Source of the DNA: Scalesia atractyloides
Taxonomy: Eukaryota; Streptophyta; Magnoliopsida; Asterales; Asteraceae
DNA length: 64,000 bases
Direction of reading: 5' to 3'
NCBI GenBank assembly: GCA_947069175.1
Contig: CAMTDV010000017.1
Span: 37,643,126-37,707,125, forward strand
Below are positions 46,977-57,540 of the stretch, in pieces (positions within the stretch are counted from its first letter, which is position 1; each line of letters begins with the position of its first letter). The notes under the pieces are model-generated. The model was given only the letters and a program-made list of their open reading frames with translations. It searched no databases and was not told the DNA's origin. Both the position numbers and the translations under genes were made by a program.

Positions 46977-47366
46977 TGTAGGACCGATCCTGATAGCATA
47001 TGAACCTAGATTTGATATCTAATGTCCATAATAGCGGAAATATTATGACACAATTCCCAAATAACAAGAATTAATTAGTTAAACGTCAATTTTATTGATA
47101 AACTTCAAATCTCCAGTTTGACAGAGCTTCGCTACTCAGAGCACCAAAGTTACAAAATGACAAGACTCAAGCTAGCTATATATAGTAGTGTAAGTTCGCT
47201 GGTAAGGAGGTGAGTTCGGGCGAACGTGACATAGTCAGGTTCGGCCGAACGTGACATCTACAAACCATCTCAAGCGAACTTGTCTACCAAACACATAAAT
47301 ACTTGATTTTGCTAGCCTATTCACATCTAATCTATAGAGACTCGACATAGACATTCTGCACCAACA
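46977..47366 (-). repeat. copia C 5' LTR
   Basis: 390 bp, TGTAGGACC...CCAACA. Minus-strand TATA-like CTATATATAG near 47176-47185. Contains the dyad motifs GTTCGGGCGAAC and GGTTCGGCCGAACG. Confidence 0.85.
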
Positions 47367-47371
47367 AACTA

Positions 47372-47600
47372 AACTGATATTTTTTATATAAATATAAGTA
47401 TTTTAACTTATATTGAGTTTATTTGGTGTTTGGTTAGTCATATGTGACTTCCGACGCCCGAAAACGTTACCGAAACACTAAAATACGCATTTTTCAATGT
47501 ACACTAGAATGGTTGTTCATGGGTGAACCTTATGTGTTTAAATGTGTTATGTGATTCAACTATATGAATATGATAATATGTGAAGCGTTGACATATAGCG
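47372..47600 (+). repeat. gypsy-2 5' LTR, second part
   Basis: Continues the LTR after copia C, matching 58649-58895. Similarity ends near TAGCGGGA. The other LTR goes on for about 800 bp more, so this one is truncated together with the PBS. Confidence 0.75.
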
Positions 47601-47624
47601 GGAGTATGGGTTTATCGGTGTTGT

Positions 47625-47816
47625 TACTTGGATCGTCAGATGGGTGCTATACGCTGAGATCTGGAGATGACCAAGGGGAAGGTGAAGGATCTCGAGTGAC
47701 AGATGGACTGGTATGACGAGCTTAAGGATCTGGATGATAGTGCTATGGACCAGATGCACTGGAGGATCGTAGAGCTTGAGGAACTGGTTAGGAAGCTTCT
47801 GGGTTCGCGGGTTTGA
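47625..47816 (+). pseudogene. Coiled-coil remnant upstream of gypsy-2 gag
   Basis: Reads YLDRQMGA, then MTKGKVKDLE, QMDWYDELKDLDDSAMDQMH and WRIVELEELVRKLL in one frame with two stops. Heptad-like spacing suggests a coiled coil, perhaps an N-terminal gag extension. Not recognised with certainty. Confidence 0.4.
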
Positions 47817-48139
47817 AGTGATTTGTTGTTTTGTTGATTGCATTTCTCTTTTGGTAACCTGTTTATGGCTTGCATGCTAAATGTTTGGATATTTAGGAGG
47901 AAATTTCATCTAGACTTGTTATTGGTGTTTGAATTGTGTCACACCAAAATTTTGATTAGTCTTTGTACTAAAAACAAGCCTTGTAATTTCTGTGATAAAT
48001 ATCAATGTTAAGGGTTTTGGTTAAATTATTTTCGTTATTATGTGGATGCATGTGTATTGTTTAGTCCACTATTATTTAATGATTGATTATTTAATTATTG
48101 TCTTACGTTGTTATTATTATTGCAATAATAGAAACGACA

Positions 48140-49460
48140 ATATGCCACAAAAATCGAGACAAGGTCCTTCTATTGATGGTACTGGATTACCTACCACACC
48201 CGAGGAGTTGGTGCATCTTATCGCTCAACACATCAATGCCGCTATGGAACAGCGTGAAGCTAACCAGAAGATGGGCGAGGACGTGGACGTGGTGATGCAC
48301 CTGGTCCCGGTGGAGCGCCAATTGGAGCCCCTCAAGGTAGTGTAATGATTGGAAAAGTTTTTGTAGTTTCATGTGTTATGATATAATCTAAGAGTAATCT
48401 TGATTTTCATTAACCTTGTGAACAGTGCATGGATGTACGTACAAAACATTCCAGGGTTGTAACCTGAAATCATTTACCGGTGCTGAAGGCCCCCTTGATA
48501 TCGTTAGATGGATCGAGAAGATGGAGTCTGTGATAGCCATCAGTGGTTATACCACAGATCAAAGGGGCACGTATGCTTCGTATTCATTTCTTGATGATGC
48601 TTTATCCTGGTAGAACACTCAGATTAAGATTTTGGGAGAAGATGTCGTTTACAATCTTACCTGGAACGAACTGAAAGAGATGCTTCTTAAGGAATACTGC
48701 CCGCGTAGTGAGCTGCAGAAAATTGAGACTGATTTCTGGAATCTGACCATGGAAGGCTTGAATGTCAGAGCTTATACGTCTCGGTTCAATGATCTGGCTA
48801 GGTTGGTTCCTCGAATGGTCACTCCTGAGTATGTTAAGATAGAAAGGTACATTTGGGGTTTGGCGCTATAGATCTGCAGTATGGTCACATAAGCGAAACC
48901 CACTACCTACCTGGAAGCTACTTCTTTGGCAAAAATCACTGACCGATGATGTCATTCTAGAAGTAATCTTAACAAGAAGGATGAGACCGGGAAATCATCG
49001 ATGAAAGATGTTGCAGACAGGAAATCTGACCGACATGAACGCTCCAAACGTAGGTCAGAAGGTTAGCGGAAGCGAAAATCTGAGGGTTCGAGGAAGGATT
49101 CCAATGATAGGCGTGATAGGAAGCGCGGTTATGGTAAAGCATATGTGGCTAACTCTAGTGGTTCAGGGAAGGATAACGCCAAGGATAGCAAAAGTGGTTC
49201 AGTGAAGAAGACTCACGGGGATGAGCAGGGAAAATGTACCAGATGCGGTCGATCTGGGCATGCGATGCGTGAGTGCTATGCTAAAAGCACATCGAATGGA
49301 GTCAAGCTTGAAGGATGCTTCAAATGTGGAGAGCATGGACACTTTAAGCGGAATTGTCCTCTGTTGAAAGGCCAGGGTGCCACAGGTAGAGCTTTTGAGC
49401 CGAATGCTTGGAAAGCACGTGATGATCCTGCAGTGGTTACCGGTACGTATTTAATCAATA
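48140..49460 (+). pseudogene. gypsy-2 gag
   Basis: ATG near 48142 (MPQKSRQGPS), PEELVHLIAQHINAAMEQRE, a Gly-rich stretch after a frame change, then from 48425 HGCTYKTFQGCNLKSFTGAE, the retrotransposon gag core with IRWIEKMESV-like and YCPRSELQKIETDFWNL blocks, interrupted by TAG at 48611 and a stop at 48869. A basic linker follows. Two intact zinc knuckles: CTRCGRSGHAMREC (49235-49276) and CFKCGEHGHFKRNC (49318-49359). The 88-bp stretch 48337-48424 between GAPQG and HGCTYK starts GT and ends AG, so it could be an intron. Confidence 0.8.
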
Positions 49461-50060
49461 ACCATTCTGCGTTCATACTATTTGATACTGGTGCTGACTT
49501 GAGTTTTGTTTCGAAAAACTTTGAACTATTTCTGTGTTCTCAAGCAAGTAAGCTAGACAAAAAGTATTCAATCGAATTAGCAAATGGTAAACTGATAGAA
49601 ACTAGCGAAGTTATTGTGGTTGTAGTATTCGGGTATGCAATCATAGTTTTAGTATCGATTTATTTCCAGTGGAATTCGGTAGTTTCGATGTAGTTGTTGG
49701 GATGGATTGGCTATCCAAGAATGGAGCTAAGATTGTTTGTTCAGATAAGTTAGTACGTATATCCCGTCCTGGTGGTGAAGCATTAGTAATCCGTGGAGAT
49801 CGATCAGATCGGAAATCGAGAATCGTTAGTGTTATGAAGATGCACAAGATGTTGCGTAAAGTTTATCCTGCGTTCTTAGTTAACATAGTTAATACCAAGA
49901 TTGAAGGTAGGAAGATTGAAGAGATTCCTATAGTACGCGATTATCCAGAGGTGTTTCCTGAAGACTTACCTGGATTTCCCCTACGAGATAGATCGAGTTT
50001 AGAATTGATCTTGTTCCTTGTGCTTCACCTATTGCAAAATCTCCTTACAGCTTAGCGCCC
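49461..50060 (+). pseudogene. gypsy-2 protease
   Basis: ILFDTGADLSFVSKNF with the DTGAD active site at 49484-49498, then a frame change into GSFDVVVGMDWLSKNGAKIV and VRDYPEVFPEDLPGFP. A further frame change before reverse transcriptase near 50000. Confidence 0.85.
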
Positions 50061-51264
50061 TCGGAAATGAAAGAGTTGTCGAATCAGCTCCAAGAGCTGC
50101 TAGACAAAGGTTTCATTCGCCCAAGCTTTTCGCCCTGGGGAACACCTATGTTATTTGTGAAGAAGAAGGATGGTTCCTTTAGGATGTGCATACATTATCG
50201 GGAGCTGAACAAGCTGACTATCAAGAATCGGTACCCGTTACCAAGAATAGATGACCTGTTTGACCAATTGCAAGGATCCACTACTACTCGAAGATTGATT
50301 TGCGTTCGGGATATCATCAATTGAAGATTGCTGATGAGGATGTTCCAAAGACTGCTTTTAGAACATGTTATGGCCATTATGAGTTTTTAGTCATGCCTTT
50401 TGGCTTAACAAATGCGCCTGCAGTGTTCATAGATCTCATGAACAGGGTATGCAAACCCTATTTGGATATATTCGTGATAGTATTCATTGATGATATACTT
50501 ATCTATTCACGAACCAAATAAGATCATGAGAAACATCTGAAGATCGTTTTAGAGCTTCTTACGAACGAGAAGCTGTATGCCAAGTTCTCTAAATGTGAGT
50601 TTTGGATTCGAGACGTTCATTTCCTCGGTCACGTCATAAATGAGAAAGGCATTAATGTGGATCCGTTGAAGATTGAGGCGATTAAGAATTGGGAGGCACC
50701 AAGGACTCCATCAGAGGTGAGACAATTCTTAGGACTTGCTGGGTATTACAGAAGATTCATTAATAATTTTTCCAGAATAGCGCAGCCATTGACGCTGTTG
50801 ACCCAGAAGGACAAGAAGTTTAACTGGATAGAAAAGCAGGAGAAAGCTTTTCAGTTGCTAAAAGAAAAGTTGTGTAGTGCACCTATTCTTTCCCTGCCTG
50901 AGGGAAATGACGGTTTGTTGTATACTATGATGCGTCACGTTTGGGCCTTGGTTGCGTGCTTATGCAAAAGGACAAAGTGATAGCCTATGCATCCAGACAA
51001 CTGAAAGTGCACGAGACGAACTACACAACTCATGATTTGGAGTTAGGAGCTGTTGTGTTTGCCTTGAATATTTGGAGACATTATCTGTATGGCACGAAGT
51101 GTACGATTTACACAGACCATAAGAGTCTCCAGCATATCTTTGATCAGAAGGAACTCAACATGAGGCAACGACGATGGGTGGATTTAATCAATGATTATGA
51201 GTGTGATATTCGTTATCACCCAGGGAAAGCCAATGTTGTTGTTGATGCGCTCAGTAGGAAATAG
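50061..51264 (+). pseudogene. gypsy-2 reverse transcriptase and RNase H
   Basis: MKELSNQLQELLDKGFIRPS, FVKKKDGSFRMCIHYRELNK (an Asp of the usual CIDYRELN is His), frameshift near 50285, LRSGYHQLKIADEDVPKTAF, catalytic FIDDILIYSRTK (50487-50519), a stop, then FLGLAGYYRRFINNFSRIAQ (50720-50780) and RNase H with VIAYASRQLKVHETNYTTHD and YHPGKANVVVDALSRK ending at TAG 51262. Confidence 0.85.
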
Positions 51265-52650
51265 CAGGAAAAGCCTTTGCGCGTTCGTGCTTTGGGTTTA
51301 ACCATACAAACGAGTTGACTGATCAAATTCGTAATGCACATGGAGAAGCTTTGAAGGATGAGAATCTGTCTCAAGAAGGTTTCAGAGGTTTGGAATGTGA
51401 ACTGATACCAAAAGCGGACGAAGTAATGTACTTCATAAATCGAGTCTGTGTTCCGCTTAGAGGTAACCTACGTGAACTGGTTATGAACGAGGCTCATAAG
51501 TTCAGATATTTGATTCCCCCAGGTTCTACCAAGATGTATCAGGACAATAAGGAATTGTATTGGTGGCTGAATATGAAGAAAGATATTGCGGTGTATGTGA
51601 GTAAATGTCTGACATGCAGCAACCAGAGATTCCTAAATGGAAGTAGGAGCATCTTGCTATGGACTTTATCACCAAATTACCCTGTACGTCACGTGGACAT
51701 GACACCATATAGAAAACAGACAAGACAGAGAAGATATTGCAATTGTACCTCAACGAGATTGTAGCCCGACATGGAGTGCATGTGTCAATTCTCTCTAATG
51801 GAGATGGACGATTTAACTCCAGATTTTGGCGATCTCTTCAGGAATCACTGATTCTCGTTTGGACATGAGTACTGCGCATCATCCTCAAACGGATGGTCAG
51901 AGTGAGAGAACCATTCAGACATTAGAGGACATGTTGAGAGCGTGCGTGATTGATTTTGGTGGAAGTTGGGATACTCATTTGCCGTTGGCAGACAATAGTT
52001 ACCACGCTAGTATCAAAGCCGCTCCGTTTGAAGCTTTGTACGGAAGGAAATGTCGATCACCCCTGTGTTGGGCCGAAGTTGGCGATAGGCAACTAACCGG
52101 AACCACCGACAAGGTTGTCCATATCAAGGAAAGGTTGAAAGTTGCCGCCGATCGACAGAAGAGTTATGTAGATAACCGAAGGAAGCCGTTGGAGTTTCAA
52201 GTCGGTGATCGTGTTCTGCTGAAAGTGTCACCTTGGAAAGGTGTTGTTAGATTTGGGAAAAGGAGAAAGCTTAGCCCGCGTTATATAGGTCCTTTCAAAG
52301 TCCTCTCTCGAGTTGGATCATTCGCGTATAGGCTTAAGCTACCGCAGGAATTGTGTGGAGTTCATGACGTGTTTCATGTTTCTAACCTAAGAAAGTGTCT
52401 GTCGGATGAGACACTAATTATACCCCCTGACGAGGTTCATGTAGACGATAAATTGAGATTTATCGAGGAACCGGTAGAATTTCTAGATGAGAAGATTCAG
52501 AAGCTTAGGAGGAGTCGGATTAAGTTGGTCAAAGTTCGCTGAAATTCCAAGCGTGGACCCGAGTTCACATGGGAACGACATGATGAAATGCAATGGAAAT
52601 ATCCGCATCTCTTTAAGTCTAGTGCAAACCGAAACCTGTGTGTAAGAATT
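51265..52650 (+). pseudogene. gypsy-2 integrase and chromodomain
   Basis: H2C2 region NEAHKFRYLIPPGSTKMYQD...CLTCS (51490-51620), then a deletion of the KVKAEHQRPSG block, AMDFITKLP (51660) and another deletion before KTDKTEKILQLYLNEIVARH. The second catalytic Asp position reads SNGDGRF, with Asn instead of Asp. HHPQTDGQSERTIQTLEDML, FEALYGRKCRSPLCW and VGDRVLLKVSPWKGVVRFGK remain intact in 51826-52540. The chromodomain-like end (EEPVEFLDEKIQKLRRSRIK...GPEFTWERHDEM...YPHLF) is crossed by a TGA at 52540-52542. Confidence 0.85.
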
Positions 52651-52669
52651 TCGGGGACGAAATTCCTTA

Positions 52670-52682
52670 AACAGGGGGAGAC
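52670..52682 (+). promoter_or_regulatory. gypsy-2 polypurine tract
   Basis: AACAGGGGGAGAC directly before the 3' LTR. Confidence 0.85.
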
Positions 52683-53464
52683 TGTGACACCCGGCTATTT
52701 AGGCTGTACCGTACAAATGTAACACGTGTCATGAATGAATAAAAGATTGCATTTGATTATTTATGATGTTTATATATGGTATTTGATGTGTTGGTAAATC
52801 CAAAGTTTGATAAAAATTATGTTGGCAATTTTAAGATAAACGCCTACCGCGTAACGCTTAAAATGCGAAACGAACGTCGGTGACCGCCCGATTAATGTTA
52901 AAATCCTAAAAATAGTCTGTTATTATTAAAATAATATATTTAATTATAACCGTGAGGAAAAATAATTTAAAACGCTAAGAAAACTCTATTTTTCGAGTTT
53001 AAGCGTGTACTGTGCGATACTGACAAAATACTGTCAACACAGCCAGTTAAGGCAACTGATAATTATTATGGTAATAATTTGACAATTTTCTTTTTATAGA
53101 ATTATAGAAATAAATTTAAACGCTTAAAATCCCTATTTTGTGAATTTAAGTGCGTACTGTATGTATGTATGTGAAAATTAGAAGTTAGTTCATAAATATG
53201 TAGGATTTAGATTCTTACATTTATGATGTAAATGATTGGATGATGATGTTCTTGGATGAGTGAACATGAAATAAATGAATTTTTGATGTATTTAAGTTCA
53301 TGCATGTTGATGATGATATGATATACATGCATTAAGTGCTTGTACTTAGTCATGCATGTTGGTGTATGTACATAAAATGATGAATAAATTATGTTGTGAT
53401 AAAAATAGTTTTAGATCAGATTATACACCTTGAAAATAAGGTTATTTCATGTGTTAAAGTGGTA
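52683..53464 (+). repeat. gypsy-2 3' LTR, first part
   Basis: Matches 36169 onward, but at 53160 it jumps from GTGCGTACTGT to ATGTATGTATGTGAAAATT. About 970 bp present in the 5' LTR (36655-37635) are missing. It is cut by D (target duplication TGAAA, 53465-53469) and continues at 58378. Confidence 0.85.
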
Positions 53465-54060
53465 TGAAATGTAACCACTCGTATTTTCGTTGTTATCTTG
53501 TTTCCGTTTATTTTGTTTATATCTCTCATTGTAATCCGAGATTTTATTAAAGGAATGGTTTATGTTTACTAAATACATTTTGTCACAACTTATTATGTCT
53601 AAACGCCTATTTTAAATGCAATGCTAAACTCAACACAATCACAAGTAACTATGTTACTTAAAGAGCCGAGTGTGTTGTTGTATAATAACCACTTGTCACA
53701 CCCCGACCCGCAGCGGAAAAGGTGATCGGGGCATGATTGGGTTATCATCAAAGCTCATGACATTTATTTTAACGTTTCATATTCATTAATACACTTTAAT
53801 GGAAAATTACAATCAATATTACATCATGTCCTAAATATCAATCTAGGCTTCATTGTTTTCTTCTAAGGTACTTCCTATGTTTTCCTTGCTTCATCCTGTT
53901 CACATGTATCATGTGTAAAAAGGGTTTTTGGATCAACAAAAAGTTGGCTAGTGAATCCTATGGAAAACATTTGAACAAGTTTATTTAATTGATTATAAAA
54001 TAAAGTGCACAACCACACATGAGTAAAAATAGATGTAAACTTATACACCAATCATTTAAT

Positions 54061-54345
54061 ATTAAATAATGCACACATGAAAAATAATGGACCGTTTTGA
54101 GGCACGCGTTGCTCAACTCGTCTCTCACGAGGAACTGATGGGCCTAATGAATGATTTGCATAAACTTGACAATATAAAGTATATAACTACAAACAACATA
54201 AACTAAATAATTCACACACGAACAATAATGGATTTATTTTGAGGCACGCGTTGCTCAACTCGTCTCCCACGAGGAACTGATGGGCTTAATGAATGAATTT
54301 CATATAAGTTGACAAATTGAATTACATAACCACAAACAATATAAG
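54061..54345. repeat. 142-bp tandem duplication in E
   Basis: GAGGCACGCGTTGCTCAACT and its surroundings occur at 54099 and 54241 with a few differences. Confidence 0.85.
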
Positions 54346-54708
54346 CAATCTAAATTTAGATCACAATATGGTATGGCACAAGTTTAAATAAACGAGTTAA
54401 TTTTTGGTGACACATGACACACCCCAAAACGTGTAATTAAAAAGGGGAGTTGTAAGATTCACTCACAGTGGGTGCGTTCGGTTGATGATGTTGAACGCGC
54501 ACGAAGTGGTTTTAACCACGAGTGAAATCAACCTAGATAATGGCATAGTGGTTCGGTAAGTAAACGGATTTTATTAATCCATTTTAGTAGTATTGTTGGG
54601 TGTATTTTTGTGAGTTTAAGGCTATTTTCTAACCTTAAAAATGTTATTTTTAAGTATTTTTAATTGATTTTTAAATAAAATAAATAAATAAAAATAATAA
54701 AAAAAATG

Positions 54709-54758
54709 TTGACTTTTTGACCGTTGACCGTTGACCATTGACCATTGACTGTTTGACC
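54709..54758 (+). promoter_or_regulatory. W-box (TTGAC) cluster
   Basis: Seven TTGAC[C/T] cores in 50 bp, mostly at 7-bp spacing (TTGACCG, TTGACCG, TTGACCA, TTGACCA, TTGACTG). TTGAC[C/T] is the core of WRKY-factor sites. Such density in an LTR would be compatible with stress-responsive control. A run of eight T (minus strand) lies just to its left (54700-54707). Confidence 0.65.
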
Positions 54759-54779
54759 GGTTCGTATGCGTGTATGTGT

Positions 54780-55365
54780 GCGCTGGGTGAGGCTCGAACC
54801 CGAGACCTCCGTACGCGTGCACGCAGCTCTACCAACTGAGCTACGTGTCTAACCCGAAATATTTCTGTTTTTAATTATATTTATATACTAATTAGATTAA
54901 ACTGAAAATCATTTATTTTTAAAAACGATTTAATGAGTCGGGCCGGTGCGCTCCACAGGTCTCGAACCCGGGACCTGTGGGTTGAGTTAACACACAGTCC
55001 ACCGCTGGACTGTGTGTCTAACTTGTTAAATAAACCGATTTTTATTATACTTATATACAAACTAAACATTTTCTTTTCTGTCTTAAATAAAAAGTTTAAT
55101 AATTGTCCGGACCGGTGTGGTAGCCCGGACTCGAACTCGTGTCCTGTTATTAAACATTCACACAGTCCACCACTGGACTGTGTGTCTAACTTGGTTATTA
55201 TTCTGGTTTTTATTAAACTTAACATGTAACAGCGGTAACTCCAGTTCGGTTAAAAAAAGGACATTTTTATTAAGGCAAGCTTGCGTGGGACAAGTATCGA
55301 ACTCTAGGCGTCTGCGTGTTTAGTGTGCACACAGTCCACCGCTGGACTGTGTGTCTAACCCGAGT
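54780..55365 (-). repeat. Four tRNA-like modules in a 168-bp tandem array
   Basis: Modules recur at 54823, 54991, 55159 and 55328 (spacing 168, 168, 169). Module 1, on the minus strand, has A box TAGCTCAGTTGGTAGAGC (54826-54843) and B box GGTTCGAGCC (54791-54800) at tRNA-like distance. Modules 2-4 keep a B box-like region (GGGTTCGAGACC at about 54961-54972, weaker in 3 and 4). Their A-box region is now a 26-nt hairpin, CACACAGTCC-ACCGCT-GGACTGTGTG (54991-55016, 55159-55184, 55328-55353). GTGTCTAAC follows in all. They are not functional tRNAs (poor acceptor pairing). Confidence 0.75.
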
Positions 55366-56059
55366 TATATCTTGATTTATAATAAACTTAAACACTACAG
55401 AAACTTCGTCTTCTTCGTTGAATTTAACCAGAATCGGAAGTCCGACTGGTTCGATGTTTTAATCATGTTCTTTAGTGTTTTGAGGTTAATTACAGGTGAG
55501 ATATATAAAAAGAATGAAAGATTTAAACGTAAGGTATACCGACTGGACTCCTCTGTTTCTCCGGCGAAACTCCGGTGACAGCAGAAACTTCCGGCGACGT
55601 GTGTCCTACGGCAGAGAGTCTTCAACAAGCTTGAAATGGATGTGGGTGACTTCGGTATAAGCTCTGGGGGTTCAGTAAGGCTCAGAAGTGAAGGGTTCGG
55701 TTTTCCGGCGATGTGCAGAACTTTTCCAGCAAGTGATATTACGTCGGGTAAAGGTGCGGTTTTGAGCGAAAAAGCTTGCAGAGGTTCGAGGAGGTATTTA
55801 TAGGGCAGGTCATCGATGAATTTGGTCCGATTTCCGACTTGATTCGTCGGTTAGAAACTCTCCGGCGGTTATAACTTGTGTCGCGGACTCAGGCATCGGT
55901 TATAACCGATGTAGTGATTAAGGTTTACGTTATAACTGAAGAAATCGTAAATTCTTGGCGAGTTAGTCGGGATTTCCGACGACTGAAATTTGGTCGCGCC
56001 GATTTTGAAATCGATAATCATGTTATGATTTAATTGTCTTCAATAGTGAACAAGAAATA

Positions 56060-56145
56060 CAAGTGGCGCAGTGGTTGGAGAGTTGAGTGTTAAGTTGTTG
56101 TTTGAATCGCTGGCTGACCCGGGTTCGAAACCCTGCAGCACCATT
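56060..56145 (+). repeat. tRNA-like unit on the opposite strand
   Basis: A box TGGCGCAGTGGTTGGAGAG (56064-56082) and B box GGGTTCGAAACCC (about 56120-56132), followed by GCAGCACCATTTTATTTTT with oligo-T as in a pol III terminator. It may be a SINE head or another tRNA-derived insertion in E. Confidence 0.6.
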
Positions 56146-56515
56146 TTATTTTTATTTCGTTATTTTTAACAGTTTTTCAAAAACAAATTATAATCCCCAT
56201 ATACTTATTAATTATGTATCGTTTAAAATTATTTTGGGCATTAAATAAGCAACGAAATTTTTAACTGATTGTTCGGTTAATAAACGGAGCGGGTTTGGTA
56301 AAATCCGTTTTTTGACGGATGTTACACCACTTGTGCCTTCGACATCGCTTATCACATCACATTGCAAAATGCATTTATTTATGTGGAGTCATGTTTATGT
56401 GTGTTATATTTGCCTATGTTATGGTTTGCTATCGCTAAAACGCTCACACGTAACTATCTGATACGAATAAATCACCGAACAATCAGTCAAAGAACAAATG
56501 GGAAACAAAAAGTTG

Positions 56516-57540
56516 GAAATTGGACAAGTTCGCTCGAAGTTGGCCATGACCAACTTCGCCCGAACTTGGCCAGGCCACCAGACTTCCACATAAACAAACA
56601 AGTTCGCTTGAACTTGTTTTAAAAACAAGGAAAAAAGGCAAGTTCGCCCAGACTTGTTACAAGATCGCCCGAACTTGGTCTCCACCAGCTCACTTTTCCC
56701 TTCTCCTATAAATACTCAGCTCCTCCATTCATTTCCACTTGCTGCAAGTTCGCCCCAGAGCTCCCAAAACCGAAAACCTTTGATTTCCAAGTAAGAATCA
56801 ACCCGTTTTATGCAAACTACAACGTTTCTACTACGATTTTACATAAGGATTACCTTCATTTTCTCCAAAACTCTTCTGTTTATGAAAAATCTTCACCTTT
56901 TTCTATAAAACTTCTTCTTTTCACTTAGATCTACACTAAACGAGTGTATTTGGGCTTAGCTTTGGCTTCCCAAGCTAGAAATCTTTATGATTTCGACTCA
57001 CCAAGTGTTAGATCTAAGTAAAACCTTTTTAAGCATTGATTTTTACACAGAATACGAACTAGTGACGTATGTTTCGTTCACTATGAAGTGGAACGAGGCG
57101 TTGTCAAGCAAGATCTCAGATCCGGAAGCACAAGGAAGATATCGTCACCTTGCACGAACTGGACTAACCCGTACGAACCATCAAGTTCGCACGGTTTAGA
57201 CTGAGTTCCTGTAAAGTGGCTAAAACTCGCTCCAAAAGACCTCTCCAGCCTATTTATGCTCAGTAGCTTAAGGTTGGAGGGATGGACACTCGATTTCCTC
57301 AACAAACGACGCGAAAACGCACGATTTGGTGACCAAAACAGTCAAGTTCGCTTCAAAAGGAGCAAGTTCGCTTGAAGTTGTCACCAGATTGGTGACCAAC
57401 TTCGCCTGAACTTGTTCACATTACAAGAGAATCAACCAAGTTCGCCTGAACTTGTACAGTTTCCAAGGTAACCAGACAAGTTCGCCCGAACTTGTACAAT
57501 TTGTAAGCAAACATGTCAAGTTCGCCCGAACTTGTCTACT
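56516..57540. promoter_or_regulatory. CAAGTTCG/CGAACTTG palindrome cluster in D
   Basis: Twelve or more full or half dyads, for example CAAGTTCGCTTGAACTTG (near 56600), CAACTTCGCCTGAACTTG (57398), CAAGTTCGCCTGAACTTG (57437) and CAAGTTCGCCCGAACTTG (57477 and 57517). They lie on both sides of the TATA-like box at 56705. Flanks differ between copies, so only the dyad is repeated. Confidence 0.8.
56705..56717 (+). promoter_or_regulatory. TATA-like box of LTR D
   Basis: CCTATAAATACTC, preceded and followed by the palindromes. This is the only strong TATA candidate in D. Confidence 0.5.

Larger units (their letters stand above)
38232..47366 (-). mobile_element. copia C (full-length, internally deleted)
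   Basis: 9135 bp with LTRs 38232-38609 (3') and 46977-47366 (5'), flanked by AACTA at 38227-38231 and 47367-47371. PBS 46963-46974 (minus TGGTATCAGAGC), polypurine tract 38610-38620. Order on the minus strand: leader with palindromes, gag, protease, integrase, reverse transcriptase, extra ORF. RNase H is missing. It is distinct from A/B in LTR, gag and extra ORF. Confidence 0.9.
53694..56326 (-). mobile_element. E: solo LTR with tRNA-like array
   Basis: 2633 bp, TGTCACACCCCGACCC...GACGGATGTTACA on the plus strand, flanked by CCACT (53689-53693, 56327-56331). The sense strand is minus, by comparison of ends with D and gypsy-1. No protein domain. It contains a 142-bp duplication (about 54061-54345), a W-box cluster, a 168-bp tRNA-like array and a tRNA-like unit on the opposite strand. 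Confidence 0.8.

Noticed and set aside
54780..54855. Functional tRNA gene
   Set aside because: A and B boxes are good, but acceptor-stem pairing and T-stem are poor and related modules are decayed. Called tRNA-like only.
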